Below are positions 7,641 to 15,514 of a stretch of 33,417 nt of DNA, in pieces (within the stretch, counting starts at the first letter, position 1; each line of letters opens with the position of its first letter). Origin of the DNA: Clostridiales bacterium (GTDB lineage: Bacteria > Bacillota > Clostridia > Lachnospirales > Lachnospiraceae); contig JAJBVE010000025.1 in assembly GCA_020859995.1 (NCBI GenBank), positions 1 to 33,417 of the forward strand, written 5' to 3'. The position numbers and the translations under genes are program-made. The notes under the pieces were generated by a model. That model did not search any database. It was given only the letters and a program-made list of their open reading frames with translations, and was not told the origin of the DNA.

Positions 7641-8627
7641 TCACAGGCCGTATTCTTTAAACAGCTGATCCTGATAATCGGTATCAGCTACCGCTCTTTC
7701 CAGATCTGCATTTCGACCGTCCACAAGCAGTCTGGCGTATAATTTACGGCACCTTTCCATGCCTTCCGCCCGGCCTTCCGCTCGGCCTTCCGCCCGGCCT
7801 TCCGCTCGGCCTTCCGCCCGGCCTTCCGCTCGCCCTTCCGCTCGGCCCTCTTCCAGCCCATCTTCGCGTGCTTCTTTCCGGATCAGTTTTTTATAATCTC
7901 TCTCGTTAAATGTAGTCAGAAGCATATTCTTCACCTCCGCTCGATTGGCAATTAAGATATCCGCAAGGATTCCCTTTTCAATACATTCATCCACGGCTTT
8001 GTCGATTGCCGTTTTCAAGTCATGGCCCTCGCTCAGAAAAAAACGAACCCGGTGTATGAAAAATGAATAATCAGAAAGCCTTTTGCTCTTACTCATAAGT
8101 TCCTGATTGTGCCCGTAATTGACATTCAGCATGGTTGCCCGGCATTCCACCGCGGGCAATGAACCTGCTATTTTTGGAAAAGCACTGGACAAGCAAAGCT
8201 CTTCACTATCTTTCGCATCATCTTCTCCATTGTAGAATACGATAAATTTCGGGAATGGAAGTTCAATTAATCTGGAAGAATACAGGCTGTAATGACTCAT
8301 CTCTACGTATGATCGAAGCATTTCTACCAGATAAATCAATCCGCGCAAAGGCATATTCGGATTAATTGTGCTTTGATGCTCATAGAGGTTCATGCAGCTG
8401 CCGACCAGGAAACCGATGTCATTTTTCATGTCCAGGTAGATCACATCCGATAAGGTGGTAATAGTCAAATCTGATGGATCGGTGTACGTAGTTCCGTTGA
8501 TTGCGTTGTAGAGCTCAAGTAAATCCCTCTTATCATTAAAAATATATCGGAACAATCTGTCTTTATATTTACGGTTCACACGATAATTCCGAATTTTCTG
8601 GACTGCCTGGGTAATCTTATTGCCCAT
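7641..8627 (-). CDS. Rpn-family PD-(D/E)XK nuclease / putative transposase-like protein
   Basis: This 328-residue protein matches the Rpn recombination-promoting nuclease / PDDEXK-transposase-like family common in Lachnospiraceae. Core residues visible are D70 and the ExQ motif E83-H-Q85 (YEHQST), consistent with a PD-(D/E)XK active site. A helical C-terminal region ends in an EGRA repeat (about 260-289) built from 12-bp units, then a short conserved tail. The ATG at 8627 has AAGGAGG just upstream. Such proteins move DNA or promote RecA-independent recombination in known members; here no terminal repeats were seen. The gene lies 13 bases before aroK on the same strand, which is unusual company. 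Confidence 0.82.
   Translation of the reverse strand: MGNKITQAVQKIRNYRVNRKYKDRLFRYIFNDKRDLLELYNAINGTTYTDPSDLTITTLSDVIYLDMKNDIGFLVGSCMNLYEHQSTINPNMPLRGLIYLVEMLRSYVEMSHYSLYSSRLIELPFPKFIVFYNGEDDAKDSEELCLSSAFPKIAGSLPAVECRATMLNVNYGHNQELMSKSKRLSDYSFFIHRVRFFLSEGHDLKTAIDKAVDECIEKGILADILIANRAEVKNMLLTTFNERDYKKLIRKEAREDGLEEGRAEGRAEGRAEGRAEGRAEGRAEGRAEGMERCRKLYARLLVDGRNADLERAVADTDYQDQLFKEYGL
7761..7850 (-). repeat. 12/24-bp tandem array encoding EGRA repeats
   Basis: Near-identical 12-bp units alternate GCTCGG and GCCCGG variants, giving a 24-bp super-unit, and encode about eight EGRA tetrapeptides. The array is in frame and probably forms a charged helix. Such perfect units are prone to slippage. Confidence 0.85.
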
Positions 8628-8989
8628 ATAATATCCTCCTTATATTAGCACAACCTGGTTGGTGATACAATAGCAAACGGTAAAAATAATTACTGAAATA
8701 AATAAAAAAATAATATTAATATATAAGGACGCATGCAAATCCTGAAAATTATTTAAGAAAACATATATAACATACCATATCTAATCAATAAATGCAACTA
8801 TAAAATTAAAAAAGTATCACAAGATATCATGCAAATTTAGAAACTTTATACGCTGGCTGGCCACAGTATAGACACAGTCTTTTCCTTAATTGGACACAAT
8901 CTTTCTATAGAATTTTAAAGAGATTTGATATCTGCCCGGATCAGGGTAGCAGTGTTCCCCGCAGTTACTAAAATTTATAGAGAACAGGA
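8628..8989. other. AT-rich divergent intergenic region
   Basis: This 362-base stretch separates the Rpn gene (-) from the ABC operon (+) and must hold promoters for both. No convincing -35/-10 pair was found. A 12-base direct repeat GACACARTCTTT occurs at 8871-8882 and 8893-8904, spaced by 22 bases (two helical turns), so a regulator could bind the same face twice upstream of the ABC operon. Confidence 0.4.
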
Positions 8990-8998
8990 GTGAAAGAC

Positions 8999-10114
8999 TT
9001 GATTGAAGTAAAGCATCTTACGAAGCGCTACGGCTCGAATGCCGCAGTAGATGATTTATCTTTTACAGTAGAGAAAGGCCAGATCTACGGTTTCCTGGGT
9101 CCGAACGGGGCGGGAAAGACGACAACGATGAATATTCTCACAGGATACATCGCGCCGACCGCCGGAGAGGTCGTGATTGACGGACATAATATTATTGAGG
9201 AGCCGGAAGAAGCAAGAAAATGTATTGGCTATCTGCCGGAGATTCCGCCGGTGTATCCGGAGATGACTGTGCTGGAGTACCTGCAGTTCGCGGCGGAGCT
9301 GAAAAAGCTGCCGAAAAAAGATCAGGATGCTATGATTACAGAGGTCATGCAGACGACGGGGCTTACACAGGTGCAGGGGCGGCTGATTCGTAATCTTTCT
9401 AAAGGGTATCGGCAGCGTACCGGCCTGGCACAGGCGATTCTGGGTTATCCGGATATTATTATTCTGGATGAGCCGATGGTTGGTCTGGACCCCAAGCAGA
9501 TTATTGAGATCCGGGAGCTGATCATCAGCCTGGGGAAAAAACATACCGTTATTTTAAGCTCGCATATTCTGTCGGAAATCAGCGCGATCTGCGACCATAT
9601 CATGATTATCGCACACGGAAAGCTGGTGGCGAGCGACACGCCGGAGAATCTGATGAACCTGATGCGCGGTTCCGGCTCTCTGGAAATGACAATCCGGGGG
9701 ACTGAGGCGTCTGTAAAGCGGCTGCTGGCGCCGCTTCCGGGGGTGAAGTCCATCAGCATGAAATCGTCCGCAGAAGCAGGGATGGAGACGGTGGATGTCG
9801 TAATCAAGACAGATGCGGACAACGACCTGCGTGAGAAGATCTTTTACCTCTGCGCGCAGAATAGTGCGCCGATTCTGCGGATGCAGCACACACAGGTATC
9901 TCTCGAGGATGTCTTCCTGGAGCTGACGGAGGATCATCCGCAGCCGGCCAAAGAAAAGAAAAAACGATTCGGATTCGGTGGCAGACCGAAGAAGGATGGA
10001 GCGGCTGCGGCGTCTGACTCGGGAGCTTTCGTCGATGAGGGCAAGAGCAGTAGTGCTGAAACTGAGAAGAATTCGAACCCGGCAGACCAGAACGGACAGG
10101 AAGGAGAGGCGTAA
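8999..10114 (+). CDS. ABC transporter ATPase, Gld-type (GldA-like)
   Basis: This cytoplasmic ATPase of about 371 residues powers the membrane complex encoded downstream. Walker A is GPNGAGKTTT (34-43), the signature is LSKGYRQR (about 134), Walker B is IIILDEP, and the switch His follows in SSHILSE. The start is taken as TTG 8999, with AGGAG at 8986-8990 and an 8-base gap, giving the usual MIEVKHLTKRYG N-terminus. A GTG at 8990 would overlap its own ribosome site. After the nucleotide-binding domain and a regulatory-type extension, the last ~55 residues are Lys/Ala/Ser/Glu-rich low-complexity sequence. The permease starts one base after the stop. Confidence 0.92.
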   Translation: MIEVKHLTKRYGSNAAVDDLSFTVEKGQIYGFLGPNGAGKTTTMNILTGYIAPTAGEVVIDGHNIIEEPEEARKCIGYLPEIPPVYPEMTVLEYLQFAAELKKLPKKDQDAMITEVMQTTGLTQVQGRLIRNLSKGYRQRTGLAQAILGYPDIIILDEPMVGLDPKQIIEIRELIISLGKKHTVILSSHILSEISAICDHIMIIAHGKLVASDTPENLMNLMRGSGSLEMTIRGTEASVKRLLAPLPGVKSISMKSSAEAGMETVDVVIKTDADNDLREKIFYLCAQNSAPILRMQHTQVSLEDVFLELTEDHPQPAKEKKKRFGFGGRPKKDGAAAASDSGAFVDEGKSSSAETEKNSNPADQNGQEGEA

Positions 10115-10115
10115 A

Positions 10116-10979
10116 ATGACAGCGATTTACAAAAAAGAAGTCAAAGGCTTTCTGACTTCGATGATTGGATATGTATTCATGGCGTTTCTGCTGGTGGTGA
10201 CCGGCATCTATTTTACGTATTATAACCTGTCCATAGGCTGGCCGAAGTTTGCCTATGTGCTTTCCTGCATCCTGTTTGTATTTATGATCGCGGTGCCGGT
10301 GCTGACCATGCGTGTATTGGCTGAGGAGCAGAGGCAGAAGACGGATCAGCTGCTTTTGACGGCGCCTGTGAGCGTGACGGATATTGTCATGGGCAAATTT
10401 CTGGCACTGGCGACGATTTATTTGATTCCAATGCTGATCATGGCACTCTATCCTCTGATCCTGTCACAGTTTGGCACGATTTACTTTGCGGAAACTTACA
10501 CGGCGATGTTTGGATTTTTCCTGATGGGCTGCAGCTTTCTGGCAATCGGATTGTTTGTCTCTTCCGTCACGGAGAGTCAGGTCATTGCGGCAGTGCTTAC
10601 CTTTCTGGTTCTGTTTGTCTGCTACATCATTGACGGTATTGCGTCTCTGATCCCGGATACGGCGATCGCTTCGTTTTTTATCGTCCTGGCATTGATTGTA
10701 GTGGCAGCGGCATTAATTTATTCATTGGTAAAAAATGTACTTCTGACAGGCATCTGCTTTACGGCAGGTGTAATAGCAGCAGTCGCTGTCTATGTGGTAA
10801 ACAGCACGGTTTACGAAGGTCTGATCCAGGAAATTCTGGGCGTGTTTGACCTGTCGGATCATTTTTCCAATTTCTACAGCGGCATTTTTGATATCACCGG
10901 TGTGGTTTACTATCTTTCTGTGATCGGCGTTTTTCTGTATCTGACAGTAGAGACGATCCAGAAGAGGCGCTGGAGCTGA
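10116..10979 (+). CDS. ABC-2 type permease, Gld-type (GldF-like)
   Basis: This 287-residue integral membrane protein has about six hydrophobic segments and begins MTAIYKKEVKGFLTSMIGY, typical of ABC-2 permeases of the GldF/NosY kind. The EEQRQKTDQLLLTAPVSVTDIVMGK stretch is the family's cytoplasmic coupling region. ATG 10116 has AAGGAGAG at 10101-10108. It forms the channel partner of the upstream ATPase and the downstream GldG-like subunit. In gliding Bacteroidetes homologues support motility. In Clostridia the substrate is unknown, and gliding is not implied. Confidence 0.88.
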   Translation: MTAIYKKEVKGFLTSMIGYVFMAFLLVVTGIYFTYYNLSIGWPKFAYVLSCILFVFMIAVPVLTMRVLAEEQRQKTDQLLLTAPVSVTDIVMGKFLALATIYLIPMLIMALYPLILSQFGTIYFAETYTAMFGFFLMGCSFLAIGLFVSSVTESQVIAAVLTFLVLFVCYIIDGIASLIPDTAIASFFIVLALIVVAAALIYSLVKNVLLTGICFTAGVIAAVAVYVVNSTVYEGLIQEILGVFDLSDHFSNFYSGIFDITGVVYYLSVIGVFLYLTVETIQKRRWS

Positions 10980-11002
10980 CGGAAAGGAGGGACTTGAACA
11001 AA

Positions 11003-12844
11003 ATGAGTGATAAAAATATAAATGAGCCGGGCATGGGAAATGGCCTTCCAGAGGACAGCAGGCACGAGGCGGAACAGCCAAGAGAAGACGTGGAAATTGT
11101 GCAGGCAGAAGAAAAAGGGATTACATCTGACATAGAAGCAGCCCAGGAAATAAATACCGAAAAAAAGGAAAAGCCTGCTAAAAAGGGCAAAGGAAATAAG
11201 ATGAAAGATTTCCGTCAGCTGAAGCATGGCTCCTACAGTATTGCATTGTCTCTGATTGTGATTGTGGCGGTGATTATGATTAATCTGATCGTAGGGCAGA
11301 TTCCGTCACAATATACGCAGATTGATTTGAGCGGCCAGCAGCTTTCCGTGCTGACTGACACGACGAAGGAACTGGTGGAGGGTCTGACAGAGGATGTGAC
11401 GATTTACTATATCCTGGAGGACAGCAATCGTGATACGACGGTATCCCGCCTTCTGGAGCGGTATAATGACCTGTCTTCGCACCTGACTGTCGTAGAAAAG
11501 GATCCGGTGCTGTATCCACAGTTCACTTCGCAGTATACGGATGAGACTTTGACGGACAACAGTGTCATCATCGTGTGCGGAGACGACAGCAAGGTCGTCG
11601 AGTATGACGACATGTACGAGGTGGAGTACAGCTACAGCTATTATTCCTACTCAAGCTCCACGACCGGGTTCGACGCGGAAGGGCAGATCACCAGCGCGAT
11701 TGCGGCACTGGTGAGCGATGATCTTCCGAAGCTGTACACATTGACCGGACATAATGAGCTGGAGCTGACGGATACGCTGACTTCTTCGATTGAAAAGGAG
11801 AATATCGAGATTGAGGAGCTGAGCCTTCTTTCTTCGGATGGTGTGCCGGAAGACGCGGACTGCCTGATGATTCTCTCACCGACTTCCGATATTTCCTCTA
11901 CAGAAGCGCAGATGATATTGAATTATCTGAGACGGGGCGGGAGCGCGATCATTATCACGGACTATACTTCAGAGGAATTGCCGAATCTGGCCACCGTACT
12001 GGAATACTATGGGACGGAACTGGTGGAAGGTATTATCTTTGAAGGCAACGCAAACTACTATTATTCGCAGTACCTCTATTATCTGCTGCCGGATATCAAC
12101 AGTACCGATGTCTCCTCTGATCTGGCGAGTGCCGGCTCTTATGTCATGCTGGCTTCCGCGCAGGGAATTGAAACGGCAGAGGACGCGCGGGATACGCTGA
12201 CGATTGACAGTGTGCTTACCACCTCTGATCAGGCATATTCTAAGGTCAATGTACAGAATATGACCACCTATTCGCAGGAAGACGACGATATCAGCGGACC
12301 GTTTGACATTGGTGTGATCATCACGGAGACGGTCGAGCTGACCGATGAGCTCCTTGAAGAAACTGCCGAGGTAGATGAGGATCTGGATCTGGACAGCTGG
12401 ATTGACAGCATTGAAATTGAAACAGAAACAGAAACGGAGGAGACTGAGGATACGGCAGAAGAAGAGAGTGAGGCTGCTGCAGATGCAGAAGAAGAGAGTG
12501 AAGATTCTGCTGTGGCTGAAACAGAGACCGAAACCGAGACAGAGACGGAGGAAGCTGCCGATGAGGCGGAAACCAGAATCGCTGTTTATACCTCTTCCGC
12601 GCTCGCCAATGATTCTGTGAATCAGGCTGTCTCCGGCGGAAATTATCAGCTGCTGGTCAATACGGTGAGCTGGGCATGCAACCAGGAGAGCTCTGTATCC
12701 GTTCCGTCCAAGAGTACGGTTGTGGATTACCTGACTCTGACCACAGCATCCGTGAATTTCTGGGCACTGGTGACGACCGTGATCCTGCCGCTTTTGATCC
12801 TGTTCATTGGACTTGGCATCTGGATGAGCCGGAGAAAGCGTTAA
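11003..12844 (+). CDS. GldG-like ABC accessory membrane protein with acidic tract
   Basis: This protein of about 613 residues has a charged cytoplasmic N-terminus, a transmembrane helix (about 78-98), a large extracellular domain of the GldG / ABC-type uncharacterised transport family, and a C-terminal helix (about 588-608) ending MSRRKR. The external domain begins QLSVLTDTTKELVEGLTEDVTIYY and contains the LYTLTGHNE and DADCLMILSPTSDIS stretches typical of the family. A Glu/Thr/Ala-rich tract fills about 472-524, directly before the final folded segment. The start is ambiguous: ATG 11003 is 12 bases after the GGAAAGGAGG box, while a TTG at 10994 is only 3 bases from it. It is operonic with its neighbours. 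Confidence 0.85.
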   Translation: MSDKNINEPGMGNGLPEDSRHEAEQPREDVEIVQAEEKGITSDIEAAQEINTEKKEKPAKKGKGNKMKDFRQLKHGSYSIALSLIVIVAVIMINLIVGQIPSQYTQIDLSGQQLSVLTDTTKELVEGLTEDVTIYYILEDSNRDTTVSRLLERYNDLSSHLTVVEKDPVLYPQFTSQYTDETLTDNSVIIVCGDDSKVVEYDDMYEVEYSYSYYSYSSSTTGFDAEGQITSAIAALVSDDLPKLYTLTGHNELELTDTLTSSIEKENIEIEELSLLSSDGVPEDADCLMILSPTSDISSTEAQMILNYLRRGGSAIIITDYTSEELPNLATVLEYYGTELVEGIIFEGNANYYYSQYLYYLLPDINSTDVSSDLASAGSYVMLASAQGIETAEDARDTLTIDSVLTTSDQAYSKVNVQNMTTYSQEDDDISGPFDIGVIITETVELTDELLEETAEVDEDLDLDSWIDSIEIETETETEETEDTAEEESEAAADAEEESEDSAVAETETETETETEEAADEAETRIAVYTSSALANDSVNQAVSGGNYQLLVNTVSWACNQESSVSVPSKSTVVDYLTLTTASVNFWALVTTVILPLLILFIGLGIWMSRRKR

Positions 12845-12862
12845 AGAAAGGCTGTTTATATT

Positions 12863-14203
12863 ATGAAGAAAAAAAGTGTGAAACTGATTGCCGGAGTGGT
12901 GGTAATCGCACTCCTTTGCGGAGCCTATCTGGGGCTGCGGGTTTATAATCAGAAGACAGAAGAAGCCGAGGAGGAAGCAGCGGCGGGCGAGACGATTCTG
13001 GAGGTGGATACTTCCACGCTGACGGCTGTCTCCTTCCTGATAGATGGCGAGGAGGTGTCCTTCAGTCTGCAGGACGACGATACCTGGCAGAAGGACGACG
13101 ATGATACTTTCCCGGTCAGCCAGTCGGCGTTGCTTTCGCCGCTGTCGGAACTCTCAGAACTGAAGTCGCAGCGGACGCTGACGGATATTGAAGATGCCTC
13201 AGAGTATGGCTTTGACGAACCGCAGAATCTGATCACCCTGACGGATGAAGAGGGAAATGAGACCATCATTACCATTGGCAGCAACAACGACTCTACCGGG
13301 AATGATTACCTGATCCTCAATGAAGATACGACGACCGTTTATACGGTCAGCACCGATTTAAGGGATGGTTTCTCGGATGATGTCTATGATTACGCTGAGA
13401 GTGAAGAGCTGCCTTCCTTCCTGGCCTCGGATGTTACTGGTATTCTCGTGGAGACGGCAGATGGTGAGAGCTATGATCTTTCGATAGAAGATTCCATCTG
13501 GACGGTCTGCGGTGTGAGTGAGAGCGCGGCCGATGATGCGGAGGTCACGGCCGAGGAGCTTGCCGCAGGCGTTGAGGCAGACGCGGATGAGGCGGATACG
13601 CTAACGAGTGCTGTCGCAGGGATTTCCTATGAGGATTTCCTCGACCACAATTGCAGTGATTTCTCAGAATACGGTCTTGATGAGCCGGCAGTGACCCTGA
13701 CGATCACTTATGAGGAGGAAGTCGAGACAGAGGATGAGACAGACGCGGATTCGAGTTCAGAGGAGACCGAGTCATCGGATACAGAGGAAGAAGCGGCGAC
13801 AGAAGCAGCCTCCGAAGAGGAATCTGAGACAGAGACGGAGCAGGAAGTGGAACTGGTTGCGCATACTGTTACGTTTTATATTGGCGATACGGATGACAGC
13901 GGCAATTATTATGTACGGTTTGAAGATTCCTCCGAAGTCCATACACTCTTAAGCAGTACCGTATCGACACTGCTCGGTTACACGGCTTATGATCTGGTTG
14001 CGGAGCCAGAGGAAGAGACGGAAACTGAAACTGAGACTGAAGAAGCGGATGCGGCCGAAACGGAGGAACTGACAGACTCGGCTGAAACAGAAGATGAAAC
14101 GGATTTGGCCGAAACGGAGGAGCTGACGGATATGGCTGAAACAGAAGAAATGGCAGATGCTTTTGAAATAGAAGGAGAAACGGAAGAAACTGAGACAGAA
14201 TAA
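12863..14203 (+). CDS. DUF4340 membrane-anchored protein with acidic repeats
   Basis: This 446-residue protein has an N-terminal anchor (residues 7-26) and an extracellular region with DUF4340 features, including LTDIEDASEYGFDEPQNLITLTDE and repeated GxDEP-type motifs (YGLDEPAVTLTI). DUF4340 proteins usually accompany GldF/GldG-like ABC genes, as here, 18 bases after the GldG-like stop. An acidic insert at about 283-329 interrupts the second half, and a Glu/Thr-rich tail covers 382-446 with four 27-bp units. Its role in the complex is unknown; extracellular ligand binding or complex stabilisation is an inference. Confidence 0.85.
   Translation: MKKKSVKLIAGVVVIALLCGAYLGLRVYNQKTEEAEEEAAAGETILEVDTSTLTAVSFLIDGEEVSFSLQDDDTWQKDDDDTFPVSQSALLSPLSELSELKSQRTLTDIEDASEYGFDEPQNLITLTDEEGNETIITIGSNNDSTGNDYLILNEDTTTVYTVSTDLRDGFSDDVYDYAESEELPSFLASDVTGILVETADGESYDLSIEDSIWTVCGVSESAADDAEVTAEELAAGVEADADEADTLTSAVAGISYEDFLDHNCSDFSEYGLDEPAVTLTITYEEEVETEDETDADSSSEETESSDTEEEAATEAASEEESETETEQEVELVAHTVTFYIGDTDDSGNYYVRFEDSSEVHTLLSSTVSTLLGYTAYDLVAEPEEETETETETEEADAAETEELTDSAETEDETDLAETEELTDMAETEEMADAFEIEGETEETETE
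14054..14161 (+). repeat. 27-bp tandem array, four units, in DUF4340 tail
   Basis: Four units alternate between GCCGAAACGGAGGA- and GCTGAAACAGAAGA-type starts and encode AETEELTDS-like nonapeptides. The alternation implies a 54-bp duplication of an earlier pair. Confidence 0.7.
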
Positions 14204-14212
14204 GCAGTGACG

Positions 14213-14253
14213 CGGGCAAGGCCAGCTTGAGCAATTTCCTCCTGCCCGGTTTT
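14213..14253 (+). terminator. probable terminator of the Gld-type ABC operon
   Basis: CGGGCA (14213-14218) pairs with TGCCCG (14243-14248), with extra partial pairing inside, followed by GTTTTAT. It lies 10 bases after the DUF4340 stop. Confidence 0.5.
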
Positions 14254-14302
14254 ATATAGCCAGACAGGGGGAAAGCCTTATCCAGAGTATTTTTAAAAAT
14301 AA

Positions 14303-14345
14303 TTGTCAAATCTTTACTTTTCTGTTATGATGCATACAGGTGCAT
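14303..14345 (+). promoter_or_regulatory. promoter and candidate ArsR operator
   Basis: TTGTCA (14303-14308), a 17-base spacer and TATGAT (14326-14331) form a strong promoter. The perfect inverted repeat ATGCA-N6-TGCAT (14330-14345) begins at the end of the -10 element, so a bound dimer would block initiation. The ArsR gene starts at 14406, which fits autoregulation. Confidence 0.6.
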
Positions 14346-14405
14346 GACCGGACAATGCGGCAGGGGATATCTCTGAACCGCTTAAGGTGAAGTGGAGATT
14401 TTCAT

Positions 14406-14951
14406 ATGGGTAAGAAGAAAAAAGAGAAAAAGTCCTCAAAATCTATAAAAGCAAAATCTTCAAAGAAGAAATCTTTGCAGGAGAAATTTTCAGAAGAAGA
14501 ATCCTTACAGGAGAAATCTTCTAAAGAGAATCTTTCAAAGAAAAAACCTTTCATAGAGAAATCTTCAAAAGAGAATTTAGCAAAGACGAACACTTCCAAG
14601 AAAAGCCCCCAGGAGATGGTTTCCACAGATGAAACGCTCTCTCATAACGCTGCCCCAGGAGATTGGAATCGGAACATACCCGCTGTTTTCCAGGCACTTT
14701 CTGATGAGAACCGCCTGAAAATACTGAATCTGCTTTCTGAGCGGGAGATGTGTTCGGCTGAATTGCTTCAGTCCGTTGCAGTGGCTCAGTCTACGATGTC
14801 TCATCATATGAAGGTCCTAAATGAAAGCGGGCTGATCAGCTGCCGGCGGGATGGGAAACGGATCTGCTATACGATACGACAGGACACGATGGAACAGCTG
14901 GAAAGTATGATCAGACACTGGAAGCACGCGGACGGGAAGGAAACGGAATAA
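14406..14951 (+). CDS. ArsR-family regulator with Lys/Ser-rich N-terminal extension
   Basis: This 181-residue protein has a winged-helix ArsR domain at about 88-172. The recognition-helix region contains AVAQSTMSHHMKVL, and DGKRICYTIR forms the wing. The usual metal motif ELCVCDL corresponds here to EMCSAEL, leaving only one cysteine (C116), so metal sensing by the classical alpha3 site is doubtful. The first ~80 residues are an extension of Lys, Ser and Glu with approximate 10-residue repeats (SLQEKF/SLQEKS, SSKENL twice), absent from ordinary ~100-residue ArsR proteins. It could bind nucleic acid or be a spacer. GTGGAG lies 10 bases before the ATG. A 55-residue membrane peptide gene follows with no gap. 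Confidence 0.85.
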   Translation: MGKKKKEKKSSKSIKAKSSKKKSLQEKFSEEESLQEKSSKENLSKKKPFIEKSSKENLAKTNTSKKSPQEMVSTDETLSHNAAPGDWNRNIPAVFQALSDENRLKILNLLSEREMCSAELLQSVAVAQSTMSHHMKVLNESGLISCRRDGKRICYTIRQDTMEQLESMIRHWKHADGKETE

Positions 14952-15119
14952 ATGAACCGATACGAACGGGAAGTGAAAAATGACTGGGAGGATTCCTGGG
15001 AAAGAGACGGAAAGAAACAGGGAAATGGCGTTACTCCGGCTCAGATTTTATTGCTCATTCTCATTGCGCTTTTACTTGCCGCGCTGATTGGAATGGGAGT
15101 TATTTTCTTTACAGGTTAA
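14952..15119 (+). CDS. 55-residue single-pass membrane protein
   Basis: The ATG at 14952 immediately follows the ArsR stop, with AAGGAAACGG upstream inside the ArsR gene. The hydrophilic N-terminus (about 27 residues, rich in Glu, Asp, Lys, Arg and two Trp) precedes a single hydrophobic helix at about 29-53. The topology suggests N-in, with a short exposed end (FFTG). It is not recognised as a named family. Tight coupling to the ArsR gene suggests it belongs to the same response. Confidence 0.7.
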   Translation: MNRYEREVKNDWEDSWERDGKKQGNGVTPAQILLLILIALLLAALIGMGVIFFTG

Positions 15120-15127
15120 GAGTTGCG

Positions 15128-15142
15128 GCTGTTCAGAACAGC
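15128..15142. promoter_or_regulatory. perfect palindrome GCTGTTC-A-GAACAGC
   Basis: Seven-base arms with a one-base centre lie 9 bases after the 55-residue ORF and 83 bases upstream of the citrate synthase -35. It could be an operator. There is no T-tract for a terminator. Confidence 0.4.
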
Positions 15143-15224
15143 TGACTGAAGATCTTCACTGCTGTTTCGGCCGATGCTGCTTAAATAACGTTCAGACAGC
15201 TGCGAAAAATTGGAAAAAGAGCGG

Positions 15225-15252
15225 TTGCAAAATTTTTTCATCCGTGTATAAT
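15225..15252 (+). promoter_or_regulatory. sigma-A promoter of citrate synthase
   Basis: TTGCAA (15225-15230), a 16-base spacer and TATAAT (15247-15252). The predicted transcript has a leader of about 255 bases, more than half of which is the inserted element at 15355-15488. Confidence 0.7.
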
Positions 15253-15354
15253 GATTTATAACCATAATAAAAGAAAGACAACCGACGAGGATGGCGGGCG
15301 AAGCACACGGCTGTGCGAATGCCAGGCCATCTGTTTTCTTTTTAAGAAAACATT

Positions 15355-15488
15355 GTAACTGCTCAGAACAGGTCTTCGCACTTGCTGCGAAGGCCGTATG
15401 AAAACATATAGCGTGTGGGGGAAAGCCCATCGCGCAGCGATTTTAAATTGGCTTTCCCCTCGTAACTGTGAAGGTACTGAACAGTTAC
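15355..15488. mobile_element. 134-bp MITE with IS66-like ends and 8-bp target duplication
   Basis: The left end GTAACTGCTCAGAAC and the reverse complement of the right end GTAACTGTTCAGTAC match at 13 of 15 positions. Both ends are flanked immediately by the perfect direct repeat AAAACATT (15347-15354 and 15489-15496). Ends starting GTAA with 8-bp duplications are characteristic of IS66-family transposition. The interior holds no transposase but three strong hairpins: a 10-bp stem at 15371-15395, GGGGAAAGCC/GGCTTTCCCC at 15418-15459 with a nested 5-bp stem, and GTAACTGT/ACAGTTAC at 15462-15488. It lies between promoter and ribosome site of citrate synthase, so it becomes part of the leader RNA. 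Confidence 0.85.
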
Positions 15489-15514
15489 AAAACATTTTTC
15501 AAAGGAGGAGACTT

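Noticed and set aside
7761-7850. CRISPR-like array
   Set aside because: The repeats are contiguous 12-bp coding units without spacers, inside a gene.
14406-14650. ArsR extension as a mis-called start
   Set aside because: The ATG at 14406 has a good ribosome site, and no in-frame ATG with a comparable site lies nearer the winged-helix domain.
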